Shown here in pieces: positions 51,161-59,670 of a stretch of 64,000 bases of DNA. The stretch spans positions 1 through 64,000 of the forward strand of contig NZ_JPWA01000017.1 in assembly GCF_003326475.1 (NCBI RefSeq). The letters run 5' to 3'. Position numbers and translations under genes: made by a program. Positions within the stretch are counted from its first letter, which is position 1; the number at the start of each line of letters is the position of its first letter. The notes below the pieces were generated by a model. It made no database searches. It was given only the letters and a program-made list of their open reading frames with translations, and was not told the DNA's origin. The stretch comes from Thalassospira xianhensis MCCC 1A02616. GTDB lineage: Bacteria; Pseudomonadota; Alphaproteobacteria; Rhodospirillales; Thalassospiraceae.

Positions 51161-51344
51161 TTATCTTTATGCCACAAACAAAAGAACAAATCAAGAACAT
51201 TTTTCAAAAATCTTCGCTGTCCGGCTCCGGCAAAAATTCTCGTTTATTCTCAATAAATTATGCCATCATATTGCGGTATGAAGGACCGGTCCGCTAAGAT
51301 CATCCGCCGGGATTGCCCGGATCAAGACGCAGGAGAAACCACCC

Positions 51345-51791
51345 ATGACGCTTTCGATCGGACTTGTCGCCCACGACCGTCGCAAACGCGAAATGGCCGA
51401 TTGGCTGGAAACCCACAAATCACAGTTTTCCGGCACCCGGATTTTCGCCACCGGCACCACCGGGCGCGTGCTTCAGGAACGCTTCCCCGATCTTGATATC
51501 GTGGCCCTTAAAAGCGGCCCGTTCGGCGGGGATCAGCAGCTTGGCTCGATGATTGCGCATGGCGAATTGCAGGCAATGTTTTTCTTCACCGACCCGATGA
51601 CGCCCCAACCCCACGATGTCGATGTCCGGGCCCTGATCCGGCTGGCCAACATGTATGAAGTGCCGATTGCGTGCAACCGCAGCACCGCCGACCTTCTGAT
51701 CAGCAACCCGAAATTCGAGGAAATCTGCGAACAGTATCGCGGCCATTCCCCCGAACAGGTTTTTGCCGAATACCAGAACCGCAAGGTTTGA
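51345..51791 (+). CDS. mgsA: Methylglyoxal synthase
   Basis: The 148-residue enzyme turns dihydroxyacetone phosphate into methylglyoxal, an overflow route for triose phosphates. The N-terminal GLVAHDRRKREMADWLETH, the phosphate-binding FATGTTGRVLQE and LKSGPFGGDQQLG and the catalytic-Asp region FFFTDPMTPQPHDVDVRAL are diagnostic. CAGGAG precedes the ATG. Confidence 0.95.
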   Translation: MTLSIGLVAHDRRKREMADWLETHKSQFSGTRIFATGTTGRVLQERFPDLDIVALKSGPFGGDQQLGSMIAHGELQAMFFFTDPMTPQPHDVDVRALIRLANMYEVPIACNRSTADLLISNPKFEEICEQYRGHSPEQVFAEYQNRKV

Positions 51792-51857
51792 GACACCCCC
51801 CGGCCCGCTCTGCCACCCGGCTTGGCCCACTCCACATCAAACTGATACGACCGCCCC

Positions 51858-52784
51858 ATGCAACTCGCCTATGACCTGATCGCCGCCATTTTCCCGATCT
51901 TCGCCGCCATTCTGGTCGGGGCAGCACTCAAACGTTATCTGATCACCGGTTCTGACATCTGGGCCGGGATTGATCGGCTGACCTATTACCTGCTGTTGCC
52001 ATCGCTTCTGATCGTTGAAATTTACCGTGCGGATTTCAGTTCCGGGCATGCCGGCACTGCCGTCATGGTCACTTTGGGCGCGACCCTTTTCCTTGCGGCG
52101 GCACTCCTGCTGTTGCGGCCCCTGATTACCAGCAACACACCGCTCTTTACCTCGATCTTTCAGGGATCGGTTCGCTATAACAGCTATGTGCTGCTTGCCG
52201 TTGCCGATGCGCTTTATGGCAGCGAAGGCCTGGCACTGGCGATTGTCTTTGTCGCGGTGATGGTGATTGCGACCAACATGCTGGGCGTCGTGGTCCTGAA
52301 TGCCTTTGCGGGTGGGAAAGGCAGCTTTAAACGCATCATGATCGGGCTTGCACAAAACCCGATCATCATCGCCGCCGGGGCCGGTGCGGTGCTTAATATC
52401 AGCAACATTCACGTGCCGCTGCCGATTGAAAATACCGCGGCCCTTTTCAAAACCGCCGCCCTGCCGCTCAGCCTGCTGTCGGTCGGGGCGGGGCTTCGCT
52501 TTATCCTCAGCAAACAGGCATTGGGCGCGATTGCGCTATCAACCACGATCAAGCTTACCATCCTGCCGCTGATCACCGGCATTGCGCTGCATCTGGCCGG
52601 GGTGGAGGGCATGGTGCTGGCGATGGGGGTGCTGTATGCCGGGATGCCGTGCGCCGGGAACGCCTATATTCTCGCCCGGCAGCTTAATGGCGATCCGGAG
52701 GCCATGGCCTCAATCATCACCCTCGAAACTCTCCTGTCCGCCTTCAGCGTCGCTGCCATCGCCGCCATACTGAGCATCAACTGA
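51858..52784 (+). CDS. AEC-family transporter (auxin efflux carrier type)
   Basis: The 308-residue protein has about ten hydrophobic helices in two similar halves, beginning MQLAYDLIAAIFPIFAAILV and ending with a helix carrying METLLSAFSVAA-like sequence (ITLETLLSAFSVAAIAAILS). Bacterial AEC proteins export or import small organic acids; the substrate is unknown. The last 75 bases overlap the convergent RluA-family gene. Confidence 0.85.
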   Translation: MQLAYDLIAAIFPIFAAILVGAALKRYLITGSDIWAGIDRLTYYLLLPSLLIVEIYRADFSSGHAGTAVMVTLGATLFLAAALLLLRPLITSNTPLFTSIFQGSVRYNSYVLLAVADALYGSEGLALAIVFVAVMVIATNMLGVVVLNAFAGGKGSFKRIMIGLAQNPIIIAAGAGAVLNISNIHVPLPIENTAALFKTAALPLSLLSVGAGLRFILSKQALGAIALSTTIKLTILPLITGIALHLAGVEGMVLAMGVLYAGMPCAGNAYILARQLNGDPEAMASIITLETLLSAFSVAAIAAILSIN

Positions 52785-53519
52785 CGCCGCATGCGGGGCA
52801 TAGTCGCCCGCATACCCACAGGCCGAAAGCCCCGGCCGCATTAACTCCGGCGGCGGTGCATCGACCACCACCGGCTCCCGGTCGGCATGGAACGGTACAA
52901 CAATCTGACGTGACAACAGCATCAAGGTCGGCGGCTGCCCGAACAGGGGCGGTTCATCCCCCCGGCCATAAAACGGATCGCCCAGAACCGGATGACCGAT
53001 ATGGTCCAGATGCACGCGAAGCTGGTGTGTGCGGCCCGTATGGGGCGTCAAGGCAAGCCAGGTGATGTCCTGACCATCCTCGTCCTTGCCCCGCCCCAGC
53101 ACCTGATATTCGGTCTTTGATGGCTGCCCGTCTTCATGGACCAGCATCCGCCAGCCGCTTTCATCATTGGTCTTGCCAATCGGCGCATCGATAAAGCCGT
53201 GATCATCGGCAACCGCACCGCGCACCACCGCCCAATAGGTTTTGCCGATCAGTTTTTCGGTAAACAGGCGGGTGATCTTTTTCGATGATTTCGGATGCCG
53301 ACACAGCAACAGGCACCCGGCCGTATCGCGGTCAAGCCGGTGCGCCAGGGTCGGCTCGGGCTGAATGCCGAATTTAAGGTCGGGCAGATACGCATCGACA
53401 TGAAAATAGGTTTTCGGCCCGCCATGCGACGCCAATCCCGGCGGCTTGTTCAGAACGATGACGTTTGAATCGCGATGCAGAACGCTTGCGATCAGGTCTT
53501 CGGCAATCGGATGGGGCAT
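52710..53519 (-). CDS. RluA-family RNA pseudouridine synthase
   Basis: The 269-residue protein isomerises uridine in rRNA or tRNA. It has the catalytic-Asp motif LAHRLDRDTAGCLLL, YWAVVRG and HTGRTHQLRVHLDHIGHPVLGD. There is no N-terminal S4 domain. The C-terminal about 60 residues are Asp/Gly-rich and lie largely over the end of the AEC gene on the other strand, so this tail may be a recent extension. Confidence 0.88.
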   Translation of the reverse strand: MPHPIAEDLIASVLHRDSNVIVLNKPPGLASHGGPKTYFHVDAYLPDLKFGIQPEPTLAHRLDRDTAGCLLLCRHPKSSKKITRLFTEKLIGKTYWAVVRGAVADDHGFIDAPIGKTNDESGWRMLVHEDGQPSKTEYQVLGRGKDEDGQDITWLALTPHTGRTHQLRVHLDHIGHPVLGDPFYGRGDEPPLFGQPPTLMLLSRQIVVPFHADREPVVVDAPPPELMRPGLSACGYAGDYAPHAASVDAQYGGDGSDAEGGQESFEGDD

Positions 53520-53602
53520 GGTCGGCCTTTCATTGTTGGCCCTGCTTTACCGCAAAGCCACACATGCTGCAATCGCGCAGCAACCGGCCCCACCCCCAAA
53601 CC

Positions 53603-53631
53603 TGATCCAGACGGCAATCATCTGCGTAAGG
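53603..53631 (+). promoter_or_regulatory. RpoE(ECF11)-type promoter of the DUF6134-SDR-NTF2 operon
   Basis: TGATCC (53603-53608) and CGTA (53625-53628) are separated by 16 bases, exactly as in the two promoters next to rpoE. It lies about 75 bases before the DUF6134 start. Confidence 0.7.
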
Positions 53632-53708
53632 AAACACAGAATTCATTCTTCGCAATCTGGCTTTGACGCGCTTTGTTCGCCGGGGCCAAAAGCAGGGTAC
53701 GCCATCAC

Positions 53709-54485
53709 ATGCCACGCCCGAAACCTTTTAAATATCTGCTTGCCACCCTTGCCATTCTGGCGGCCCAGAATGCCGGTTCGGCCTTCGCGCAGAACGGTGA
53801 ATTATCGGCCCTTACCCCCGCACAATCCGATGGCCTTGACCGCAGTGCGGCCTGCCGAAACTTCGATCCGATTGCGCGTTACGGCAATGAACTGGTGTTT
53901 CAGATCCGCCGCAACGATGCCCCGGTCGGGCAGCATATCGTGCGTTTCAATCGCGGCCAGGACGGCCTTCAGGTCGTCGCCCAAAGCAATATCGATATCT
54001 CGTTCCTGGGCTTCAATGCCTATAGCTTCCGCTACCGCTCCGAAAGCATCTGGCAGGATGGTCAATTATCCACCCTGTCGGTCAAGGTCGATGATGATGG
54101 CGATCAGACCAGCATCACAGCACAGCGCGAAAACGATCAGCTTGTCGTCGATGGCCCCGATGGTCAGAAGTCCCTGCCGCCCGGAATTTTCCCCACCGAT
54201 CACTGGCATTGCGGCGTTCTGCAAACCACCCAGGTTCTCAACACCCTGACCGGCAATCCCAACGCGGTCACCATATCCCAGACGGGGGGCGAACGTCTGG
54301 CTGTTGGCAACGGCATGATCAACGCGACCCACTTCACCTATGACGGCGAGCTGCAAACCAATGCATGGTACGATGCCGATGGTCGCTGGGTTGGATTGCG
54401 CTTCAAGGCGCGGGATGGCTCTGAAATCACCTATCGCTGCACAAGCTGCCAGACCGACAATGCCCAAAAGGACCATCGTGGATGA
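53709..54485 (+). CDS. DUF6134 family secreted protein
   Basis: The 258-residue precursor has a signal peptide (cleavage near SAFA|QNG). The mature protein is a beta-rich domain with YGNELVFQIRRNDAPVGQHI, FRYRSESIW, HWHCGVLQTTQVLNTLTG and a C-terminal CTSC. This pattern belongs to a family of unknown function found in Alphaproteobacteria. I start at 53709 (MPRPKPFKY); the frame extends to 53673. The stop overlaps the start of the SDR gene as ATGA-type overlap. The upstream RpoE-type promoter puts it in the oxidative-stress regulon. Confidence 0.78.
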   Translation: MPRPKPFKYLLATLAILAAQNAGSAFAQNGELSALTPAQSDGLDRSAACRNFDPIARYGNELVFQIRRNDAPVGQHIVRFNRGQDGLQVVAQSNIDISFLGFNAYSFRYRSESIWQDGQLSTLSVKVDDDGDQTSITAQRENDQLVVDGPDGQKSLPPGIFPTDHWHCGVLQTTQVLNTLTGNPNAVTISQTGGERLAVGNGMINATHFTYDGELQTNAWYDADGRWVGLRFKARDGSEITYRCTSCQTDNAQKDHRG

Positions 54486-55258
54486 CCAAACATTTCGGAA
54501 CCATCTGGATCGTCGGTGCCTCCGCCGGGATCGGGGCGGCACTTGTCGAAAAATTCGCAAAATCCGATGCCGATGCAAGCACGACGATTATCGCCTCGGC
54601 CCGCTCCGCCGATGCGCTGTCCGATCAGGCGGCATCGTCTAAAAACATCCATGCCGTACCGCTTGATGTGACTAAACCCGATGCGGTTCGCGATGCAATT
54701 GCCCTGATCGAAGACCGGTTTGGCCTGCCCGATCTGGTGGTTCTGGCCGCCGGGATTTATTCCCCGATGCCGGTCGATGATTTTTCGGCCAAAACCATCC
54801 GCGATCATTTCGATGTCAATTATTTCGGCACGGTCAACTGCCTTGAAATCCTGATCCCGAAAATGCGTCAACGCGGTTCGGGCGAGATCGCGGTTGTCGC
54901 CTCGGTCGCCGGTTATCGCGGCCTGCCAAAGGCCGGGGCCTATGGCCCGACCAAGGCCGCCCTGATCAATCTGTGCGAAACCCTGCATGCGGAATTGGGG
55001 GGCACGGGCGTTTATCTTCGGGTGATCAATCCGGGCTTTGTCAAAACACGTCTGACCGACAAAAACGATTTTGATATGCCCTATCTGCAAACACCGGAAC
55101 AGGCCGCGGGCTATGTCTATCAGGGCCTCACGCGTGGCAACGGATTTGAAATCGCCTTCCCGCCGCCCTTTGTCCGGCAGCTAAAGCTTGCCCGCATTTT
55201 GCCCTATGGGCTTTATTTCAAACTGATCCGTAAAGTGATGGGAAAATCCGATGGATGA
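54482..55258 (+). CDS. Short-chain dehydrogenase/reductase (SDR)
   Basis: The 258-residue protein has the NAD(P)-binding TIWIVGASAGIGAALVEKFA, the NNAG-like region VVLAAGIYSPM, VNYFGTVNCLEILIP and the catalytic Ser/Tyr-x3-Lys (GAYGPTKAALINL). It overlaps the DUF6134 gene by four bases and the NTF2-like gene by eight. In RpoE regulons of this kind, an SDR is commonly part of the set, probably acting on a lipid-derived substrate. Confidence 0.9.
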   Translation: MTKHFGTIWIVGASAGIGAALVEKFAKSDADASTTIIASARSADALSDQAASSKNIHAVPLDVTKPDAVRDAIALIEDRFGLPDLVVLAAGIYSPMPVDDFSAKTIRDHFDVNYFGTVNCLEILIPKMRQRGSGEIAVVASVAGYRGLPKAGAYGPTKAALINLCETLHAELGGTGVYLRVINPGFVKTRLTDKNDFDMPYLQTPEQAAGYVYQGLTRGNGFEIAFPPPFVRQLKLARILPYGLYFKLIRKVMGKSDG

Positions 55259-55697
55259 TGTGCAATCAGCCAAACTTGAAACGCTGAAAGCCTATGGCGA
55301 TTACTTTGCCAATCTGGGCCCGAAAACGGTTGAAAACCTGCATCATCACGTTACGCCCGATTACAGCTTTACCGATCCGTTCAACACCATCAACGGCCCG
55401 GATCGGGTTTGCGCATATCTCGACAAGATGTTTCGCGATACCGAAAATCCGCAATTCATCGTCACCCATCACGCGGTTGATAACGATCTCGGTTTTCTGC
55501 GCTGGCGTTTTACGGCCGGGATTTCGATTCTGGGGAACTGGGATGTCACCGGCATGTCGGCCGTGACATTTTCCGATGATGGCACGCGCATTTCATCCCA
55601 TGTCGATCACTGGGATTCCGGCATGGCCTTTTATGCGCGCATCCCGGTATTGGGCTGGTTTATTCGGCGGCTCGCAGAGCGGATGGCTGTTTCGTAA
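55251..55697 (+). CDS. NTF2/SnoaL-like protein
   Basis: The 148-residue protein has the small alpha+beta barrel fold of the NTF2 superfamily: YFANLGPKTVENLHHHVTPD, YSFTDPFNTINGPDRVCAYL and a series of short strands. It could be an enzyme or binding protein for a hydrophobic small molecule. It overlaps the SDR gene, so both are co-translated. The last 38 bases overlap the convergent DUF3833 gene. Confidence 0.8.
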   Translation: MDDVQSAKLETLKAYGDYFANLGPKTVENLHHHVTPDYSFTDPFNTINGPDRVCAYLDKMFRDTENPQFIVTHHAVDNDLGFLRWRFTAGISILGNWDVTGMSAVTFSDDGTRISSHVDHWDSGMAFYARIPVLGWFIRRLAERMAVS

Positions 55698-56208
55698 AGA
55701 ACAGGGTCACCTCGCCGATCTCGAACCCCCATTTGCGCACGCGTGCCCGGTTCACAAGAACCCCGTCGCCCTGCAAAAACATCCAGTCATCGAAACTGAC
55801 CCGCCAGCTACCGTCACCGACCTTCAGGTCCATTTCATAGCTCCAGTTCAGCGCATTGCCATACTGCACGCCCGCGGCCGTGCCGATGATATCATCGGCC
55901 TCCCCGCTCAGGCTGTGCTCACCGGTCTTGCGGATTGTCCATACACGGCGGTCCTGTTCACCATCGTCATACAGAAAATCTTCTTCTAGTGTCAGAACGC
56001 CATCATCGATGGTCCCGGTGATATCAACCGTGAACTGACGACGCAGTTTTCCGAACCGGTCCTCAAAAATTCCCCAGGCCCGACTATTGCCTTCGAAGTA
56101 TTCAAATACATCGAAGCGGGGTTCTTTTTGCGCAAAATCCTGCGGTTTCATTGACCCACACCCGGTAAGTATCAAAACCATCACAAGCGCCGTAAAAGAT
56201 CGCAGCAT
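55660..56208 (-). CDS. DUF3833 family lipoprotein
   Basis: The 182-residue precursor has a lipobox (LILTGCGS, Cys17). The mature protein is beta-rich with QKEPRFDVFEYFEGNSRAWG, FTVDITGTIDDGVLTLEEDF and a C-terminal VSFDDWMFLQGDGVLVNRA, matching DUF3833. GGGAGA precedes the ATG at 56208. It is the last gene of the operon that starts with the FAD oxidoreductase, 28 bases after the MFS gene. Confidence 0.85.
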   Translation of the reverse strand: MLRSFTALVMVLILTGCGSMKPQDFAQKEPRFDVFEYFEGNSRAWGIFEDRFGKLRRQFTVDITGTIDDGVLTLEEDFLYDDGEQDRRVWTIRKTGEHSLSGEADDIIGTAAGVQYGNALNWSYEMDLKVGDGSWRVSFDDWMFLQGDGVLVNRARVRKWGFEIGEVTLFFTKQPSALRAAE

Positions 56209-56236
56209 CAGCTTTCTCCCGCAAAGGATACAAGGA

Positions 56237-57577
56237 TCAGAAGGTGCGGCGAGCCAGACGCCGACGAATGGCAACCTGATGCACGCGATCCAATGGAAAA
56301 CGCCACATCATCCCGATTGCTCCTGCTTTCAGTACGATGGGCAGCACTGCATAGATCATGACAAGTGCGATCAAAGCCGCGGAATTTTCAGTGCCCCCAT
56401 CGGTAAGGCCAAAAGCCCCCAAAATCGGCAGGGCAATGCCCGCCGCCAACGCCATCGCAAGCTTGTTGGTCATGTTCCAAAGCGCAAACAGAACACCGGT
56501 CCGGCTGGCATGAAACCGGTACCGGTCCCAGTCATCGACATCGGCCTGAATGGCCGGTGGCAGCGCCAAGTCCGCCCCCAAGGCCGCACCGGTAACCACA
56601 CAGATCACCGCAAACCCGATCCAGTCGCCGGTCGACAGAAACGGCACAAACGCAAACGCCGAAACCGCCATGATCATCGCCATGCACCAGACGCGGTGTT
56701 TGCTGGTTCGCCCTGCCAGCAGCACCCAAAGCGGAATGGCGGCGATGGCTGCAACAAAATACAAAAGGATCAGGGCGTTTTCGGCATCGGTATCAAGCTT
56801 CAGGTAATAGCGCACAAAAAGCGGGAAACAGACGGCGGGCAATCCACCGGCAAGACCATTGATCATCCATGCCGCCAGAAGCCTGACAAACAGCCGGTTC
56901 TGACGCAAGCTGCGCAGTGACTGGCCAAACCGGGTGCGAAGGGAAATCCCCGTCTGATCCGGGATATCACGCCGCTCGTTACGGGTCGCACTGTCGGGGA
57001 CCTTGATGATCAGCAGGGTAATGAAAACCGCCCCGGCAATAATCGTCATGAACGCCAGGGTCCGGATTTCTTCGGCCCGGGTCGCGTTCATCATCACGAC
57101 CGGGATTGCCCCGGCAATGACAATGCCAATCAACCCCGCCCCTTCACGAAGGGACGTGATCAATGTCCGTTCCCGGTAATCCCCCGAAAGGTCCGCCCCC
57201 CAGGCCAGATAGGGCACCTGAAAAAGCGTCCAGCCGAGGAAAAGGGTGCTTGCCGAAACAAAAAGATGCCAGCCACCCGGCTGATCGGGCGGCACAAACA
57301 GCATCCAGATCCCGATCCCGGCAATCACCGCCCCGAACCCGACCCATATTTTGCGTCGTCCCGTATAATCCGAAAGCCACCCGGCCAACGGATCGGTCAG
57401 CATATCGATGATCCGCACCGCCAGAAGGATCGCCCCCGTAAGGGCAAGCCCAAGGCCAAGATCATCGCCGTAATAACTGGGCAGCAGGACATAGGCAGGA
57501 ATGGTCGGCACCGCGGCCGCCATTGCTGGCAGCGCATAGTAAATTGCGGTTCTGCGGGCCCGATCAGGTTGCGGCAT
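56237..57577 (-). CDS. MFS transporter (GPH/sugar-cation symporter type)
   Basis: The 446-residue protein has about twelve helices. Early motifs (YGDDLGLGLALTGAILLAVR, TDPLAGWLSDYTGRRKIWV) fit the GPH family of MFS transporters, which includes melibiose permease and lipid-transport relatives. It overlaps the CFA-like gene by 14 bases. Its presence between a lipid methyltransferase and a lipoprotein suggests a lipid or lipid-product substrate, which is inference. Confidence 0.87.
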   Translation of the reverse strand: MPQPDRARRTAIYYALPAMAAAVPTIPAYVLLPSYYGDDLGLGLALTGAILLAVRIIDMLTDPLAGWLSDYTGRRKIWVGFGAVIAGIGIWMLFVPPDQPGGWHLFVSASTLFLGWTLFQVPYLAWGADLSGDYRERTLITSLREGAGLIGIVIAGAIPVVMMNATRAEEIRTLAFMTIIAGAVFITLLIIKVPDSATRNERRDIPDQTGISLRTRFGQSLRSLRQNRLFVRLLAAWMINGLAGGLPAVCFPLFVRYYLKLDTDAENALILLYFVAAIAAIPLWVLLAGRTSKHRVWCMAMIMAVSAFAFVPFLSTGDWIGFAVICVVTGAALGADLALPPAIQADVDDWDRYRFHASRTGVLFALWNMTNKLAMALAAGIALPILGAFGLTDGGTENSAALIALVMIYAVLPIVLKAGAIGMMWRFPLDRVHQVAIRRRLARRTF

Positions 57578-58841
57578 TTTCGGGATGTTCGATTACAAAG
57601 AACCCGACATCAATTGATCCTTCGTCAAATCCGATTTCGCAATAGGACAGATAATATTCCCACATCCGTTTGAAACGGATGTCAAATCCCTGCTCGGCAA
57701 TGCTGTCCCAGCCATGCTGGAAACGGCGCTGCCATTCGGCCAGTGTCCGGGCATAGGATTTGCCGAAAAATTCGGAATGACGCAGCGAAAGACCGGCTTT
57801 GTCGATGGCCTTGCCAAGTGCCTCCGGCGACGGCAGCAAGCCGCCCGGGAAGATGTAACGCTGGATAAAATCGGCACCCTTGCGGTAATCCTCGAACCGG
57901 TCATGATCGATGGTGATGATTTGAAAAACGGCCTTGCCGCCCGGTCGCAAACGCTTGCGGATCATATCGAAATAGATCGGCCAGTGTTCTTCGCCAACGG
58001 CCTCGAACATCTCGATTGAAACGATTTTGTCGAACTGGCCGTCCTGATGGCGATAATCACGAAGCTCGATTTTGGTACGATCCGAAAGGCCAACTGTTAA
58101 CAAGCGATTGCGTGCAAAAGCATGCTGTTCACGCGAAAGCGTCAACCCCGTGACATGGCAACGATGCTGCCCCGCCGCCATTTCGGCAAAACCGCCCCAA
58201 CCACATCCGACTTCCAGAACCCGTTCACCCGGCTGCAGGGATGCAAGGTCGCAAATCCGGCGGTATTTCGCATCTTGTGCGGCTTCAAGTGTCATGTCCT
58301 TGCGACGATAAAGACCCGATGAATAGGTCATCCCCGGATCAAGCCATTCCTGATAGAACCGGTTTCCAAGGTCATAGTGATAGGCAATGTTGCGTTTTGA
58401 TCCTTCGACCGTATTGGCATTGCGCAGATGCCCGATCCGGGCGACCAGCCGCGAAATCATGCCACCTGCCAGCCGGGCGCGAACGATATTTTCGTTTAAC
58501 ATCGCCACCCGCATCACTTTGGTCAGATCGGGGCTGCTCCAGGCGCCATCCATATAGGCCTCGGCAAAGGCAACATCGCCCCCGGTCGCAAGCCTGCGGA
58601 TCGCCTTCCAGTCATGAATATGAAGAACCGCGCGGATTTCGGTCTGCTCCTCCCCGGTAAACTGCAACGTGTCCCCATCGGGCAAAACAATCGTCAGCCG
58701 GCCATAATGCAAATGCGCCAGAATGCGTTTCAGCATGATTTTCAGCACATTGCGACTTCCGGTCATGCCACCAATAACGGGCAGGAACCTGTCACGAAAC
58801 GGGCGAACAATGGTCGAAGAAGATCGATTGCGTTCCGGCAT
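57564..58841 (-). CDS. Cyclopropane-fatty-acyl-phospholipid synthase family methyltransferase
   Basis: The 425-residue protein has the N-terminal helical domain of CFA synthases and the SAM-binding LEVGCGWGGFAEMAAGQH and KIVSIEMFEAVGEEHW motifs. Near the C-terminus SYCEIGFDEGSIDVGF holds the active-site Cys region. It adds a methyl or methylene group to unsaturated phospholipid acyl chains. Related genes are in the RpoE regulon of Rhodobacter. The ATG at 58841 has AGGAA directly adjacent (too close), so the start may be the Met at 58766. Confidence 0.9.
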   Translation of the reverse strand: MPERNRSSSTIVRPFRDRFLPVIGGMTGSRNVLKIMLKRILAHLHYGRLTIVLPDGDTLQFTGEEQTEIRAVLHIHDWKAIRRLATGGDVAFAEAYMDGAWSSPDLTKVMRVAMLNENIVRARLAGGMISRLVARIGHLRNANTVEGSKRNIAYHYDLGNRFYQEWLDPGMTYSSGLYRRKDMTLEAAQDAKYRRICDLASLQPGERVLEVGCGWGGFAEMAAGQHRCHVTGLTLSREQHAFARNRLLTVGLSDRTKIELRDYRHQDGQFDKIVSIEMFEAVGEEHWPIYFDMIRKRLRPGGKAVFQIITIDHDRFEDYRKGADFIQRYIFPGGLLPSPEALGKAIDKAGLSLRHSEFFGKSYARTLAEWQRRFQHGWDSIAEQGFDIRFKRMWEYYLSYCEIGFDEGSIDVGFFVIEHPENAAT

Positions 58842-58848
58842 TTCCTAA

Positions 58849-59670
58849 TTACCTTTTTGCGGCTTCGGCCGTCTGGCTATTGGCTGCGAACACGTAAGTC
58901 ACATCATGTGCTGGCGGCTTTGGACGTTTATGGAACTTCATGCCTTTGCGCCACAGATGCAGCGCCTCGTAATGAATGCCCGCCACCACCTTAAGCGTCA
59001 TCAGCGGGTAGCGAACAAAAGCCATAAACAGATTACGATCAGAAAGGGCGGTTCGATCACCGACAAAGACCGCATTCAGAAATGCGCCGTCCCTGTCGGT
59101 TTCACGAATGGCCACCGCGACCTTTTCGTCTGGCATGCAAATGCGGAAATGATAATCGGCCTGCATATCGATAAAGGGCGACACATAAAACGCCTTCGCA
59201 CAGCTTTGCCGCAGCACGCCTTTTTCATCAATCGCATCGCTACCCACCGGGATCAGATAGCTGTGCCGGTCCCCGAAAGTATTGGAAACCTCATACAGGA
59301 CCGCGCCGACCGAACCGTCCGACCGATGGCAGAAATAAACCGACAGCGGATTGAAAACGAAGCCCAGAATGCGCGGATAACACAGCAATTCAATGCGATG
59401 AGTACAATCTCCCAGATCGTGCTTTTTCAGGATATCTTCGATGCGTTTGCGGATATCCCGGTGATCGTGGTCCGCATGGTCGCGGTCATGGAACGAAAAC
59501 AGGTTGAACCGGTTGCGGCTGAACAGTTTCAGCGATCCGGCCAAGCCATCGATTTCATCAAGATCGAACAAAAAGGAAAACACCCGATAGCGCAATTTGT
59601 GGTCGCGCGGGCGAAGGCGATGATGCATCACCGATCCTTCAAACAGGGCGGATGTCCATGTGCCTGTCAT
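58849..59670 (-). CDS. DUF1365 family protein
   Basis: The 273-residue protein begins with the diagnostic SALFEGSVMHHRLRPRDHKL and contains LFSFHDRDHADHDHRDIRKR and ILGFVFNPLSVYFCHRSDGS. The family has no known reaction but almost always lies between an FAD-dependent amine-oxidase-like gene and a CFA-synthase-like gene, as here. It overlaps the FAD gene by four bases (ATGA) and ends 7 bases before the CFA start. Confidence 0.93.
   Translation of the reverse strand: MTGTWTSALFEGSVMHHRLRPRDHKLRYRVFSFLFDLDEIDGLAGSLKLFSRNRFNLFSFHDRDHADHDHRDIRKRIEDILKKHDLGDCTHRIELLCYPRILGFVFNPLSVYFCHRSDGSVGAVLYEVSNTFGDRHSYLIPVGSDAIDEKGVLRQSCAKAFYVSPFIDMQADYHFRICMPDEKVAVAIRETDRDGAFLNAVFVGDRTALSDRNLFMAFVRYPLMTLKVVAGIHYEALHLWRKGMKFHKRPKPPAHDVTYVFAANSQTAEAAKR

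Noticed and set aside
56217-56239. TGATCC (minus strand) before the DUF3833 gene as a separate RpoE promoter
   Set aside because: The position where CGTA is expected has no match and the site lies in the short gap within an operon.
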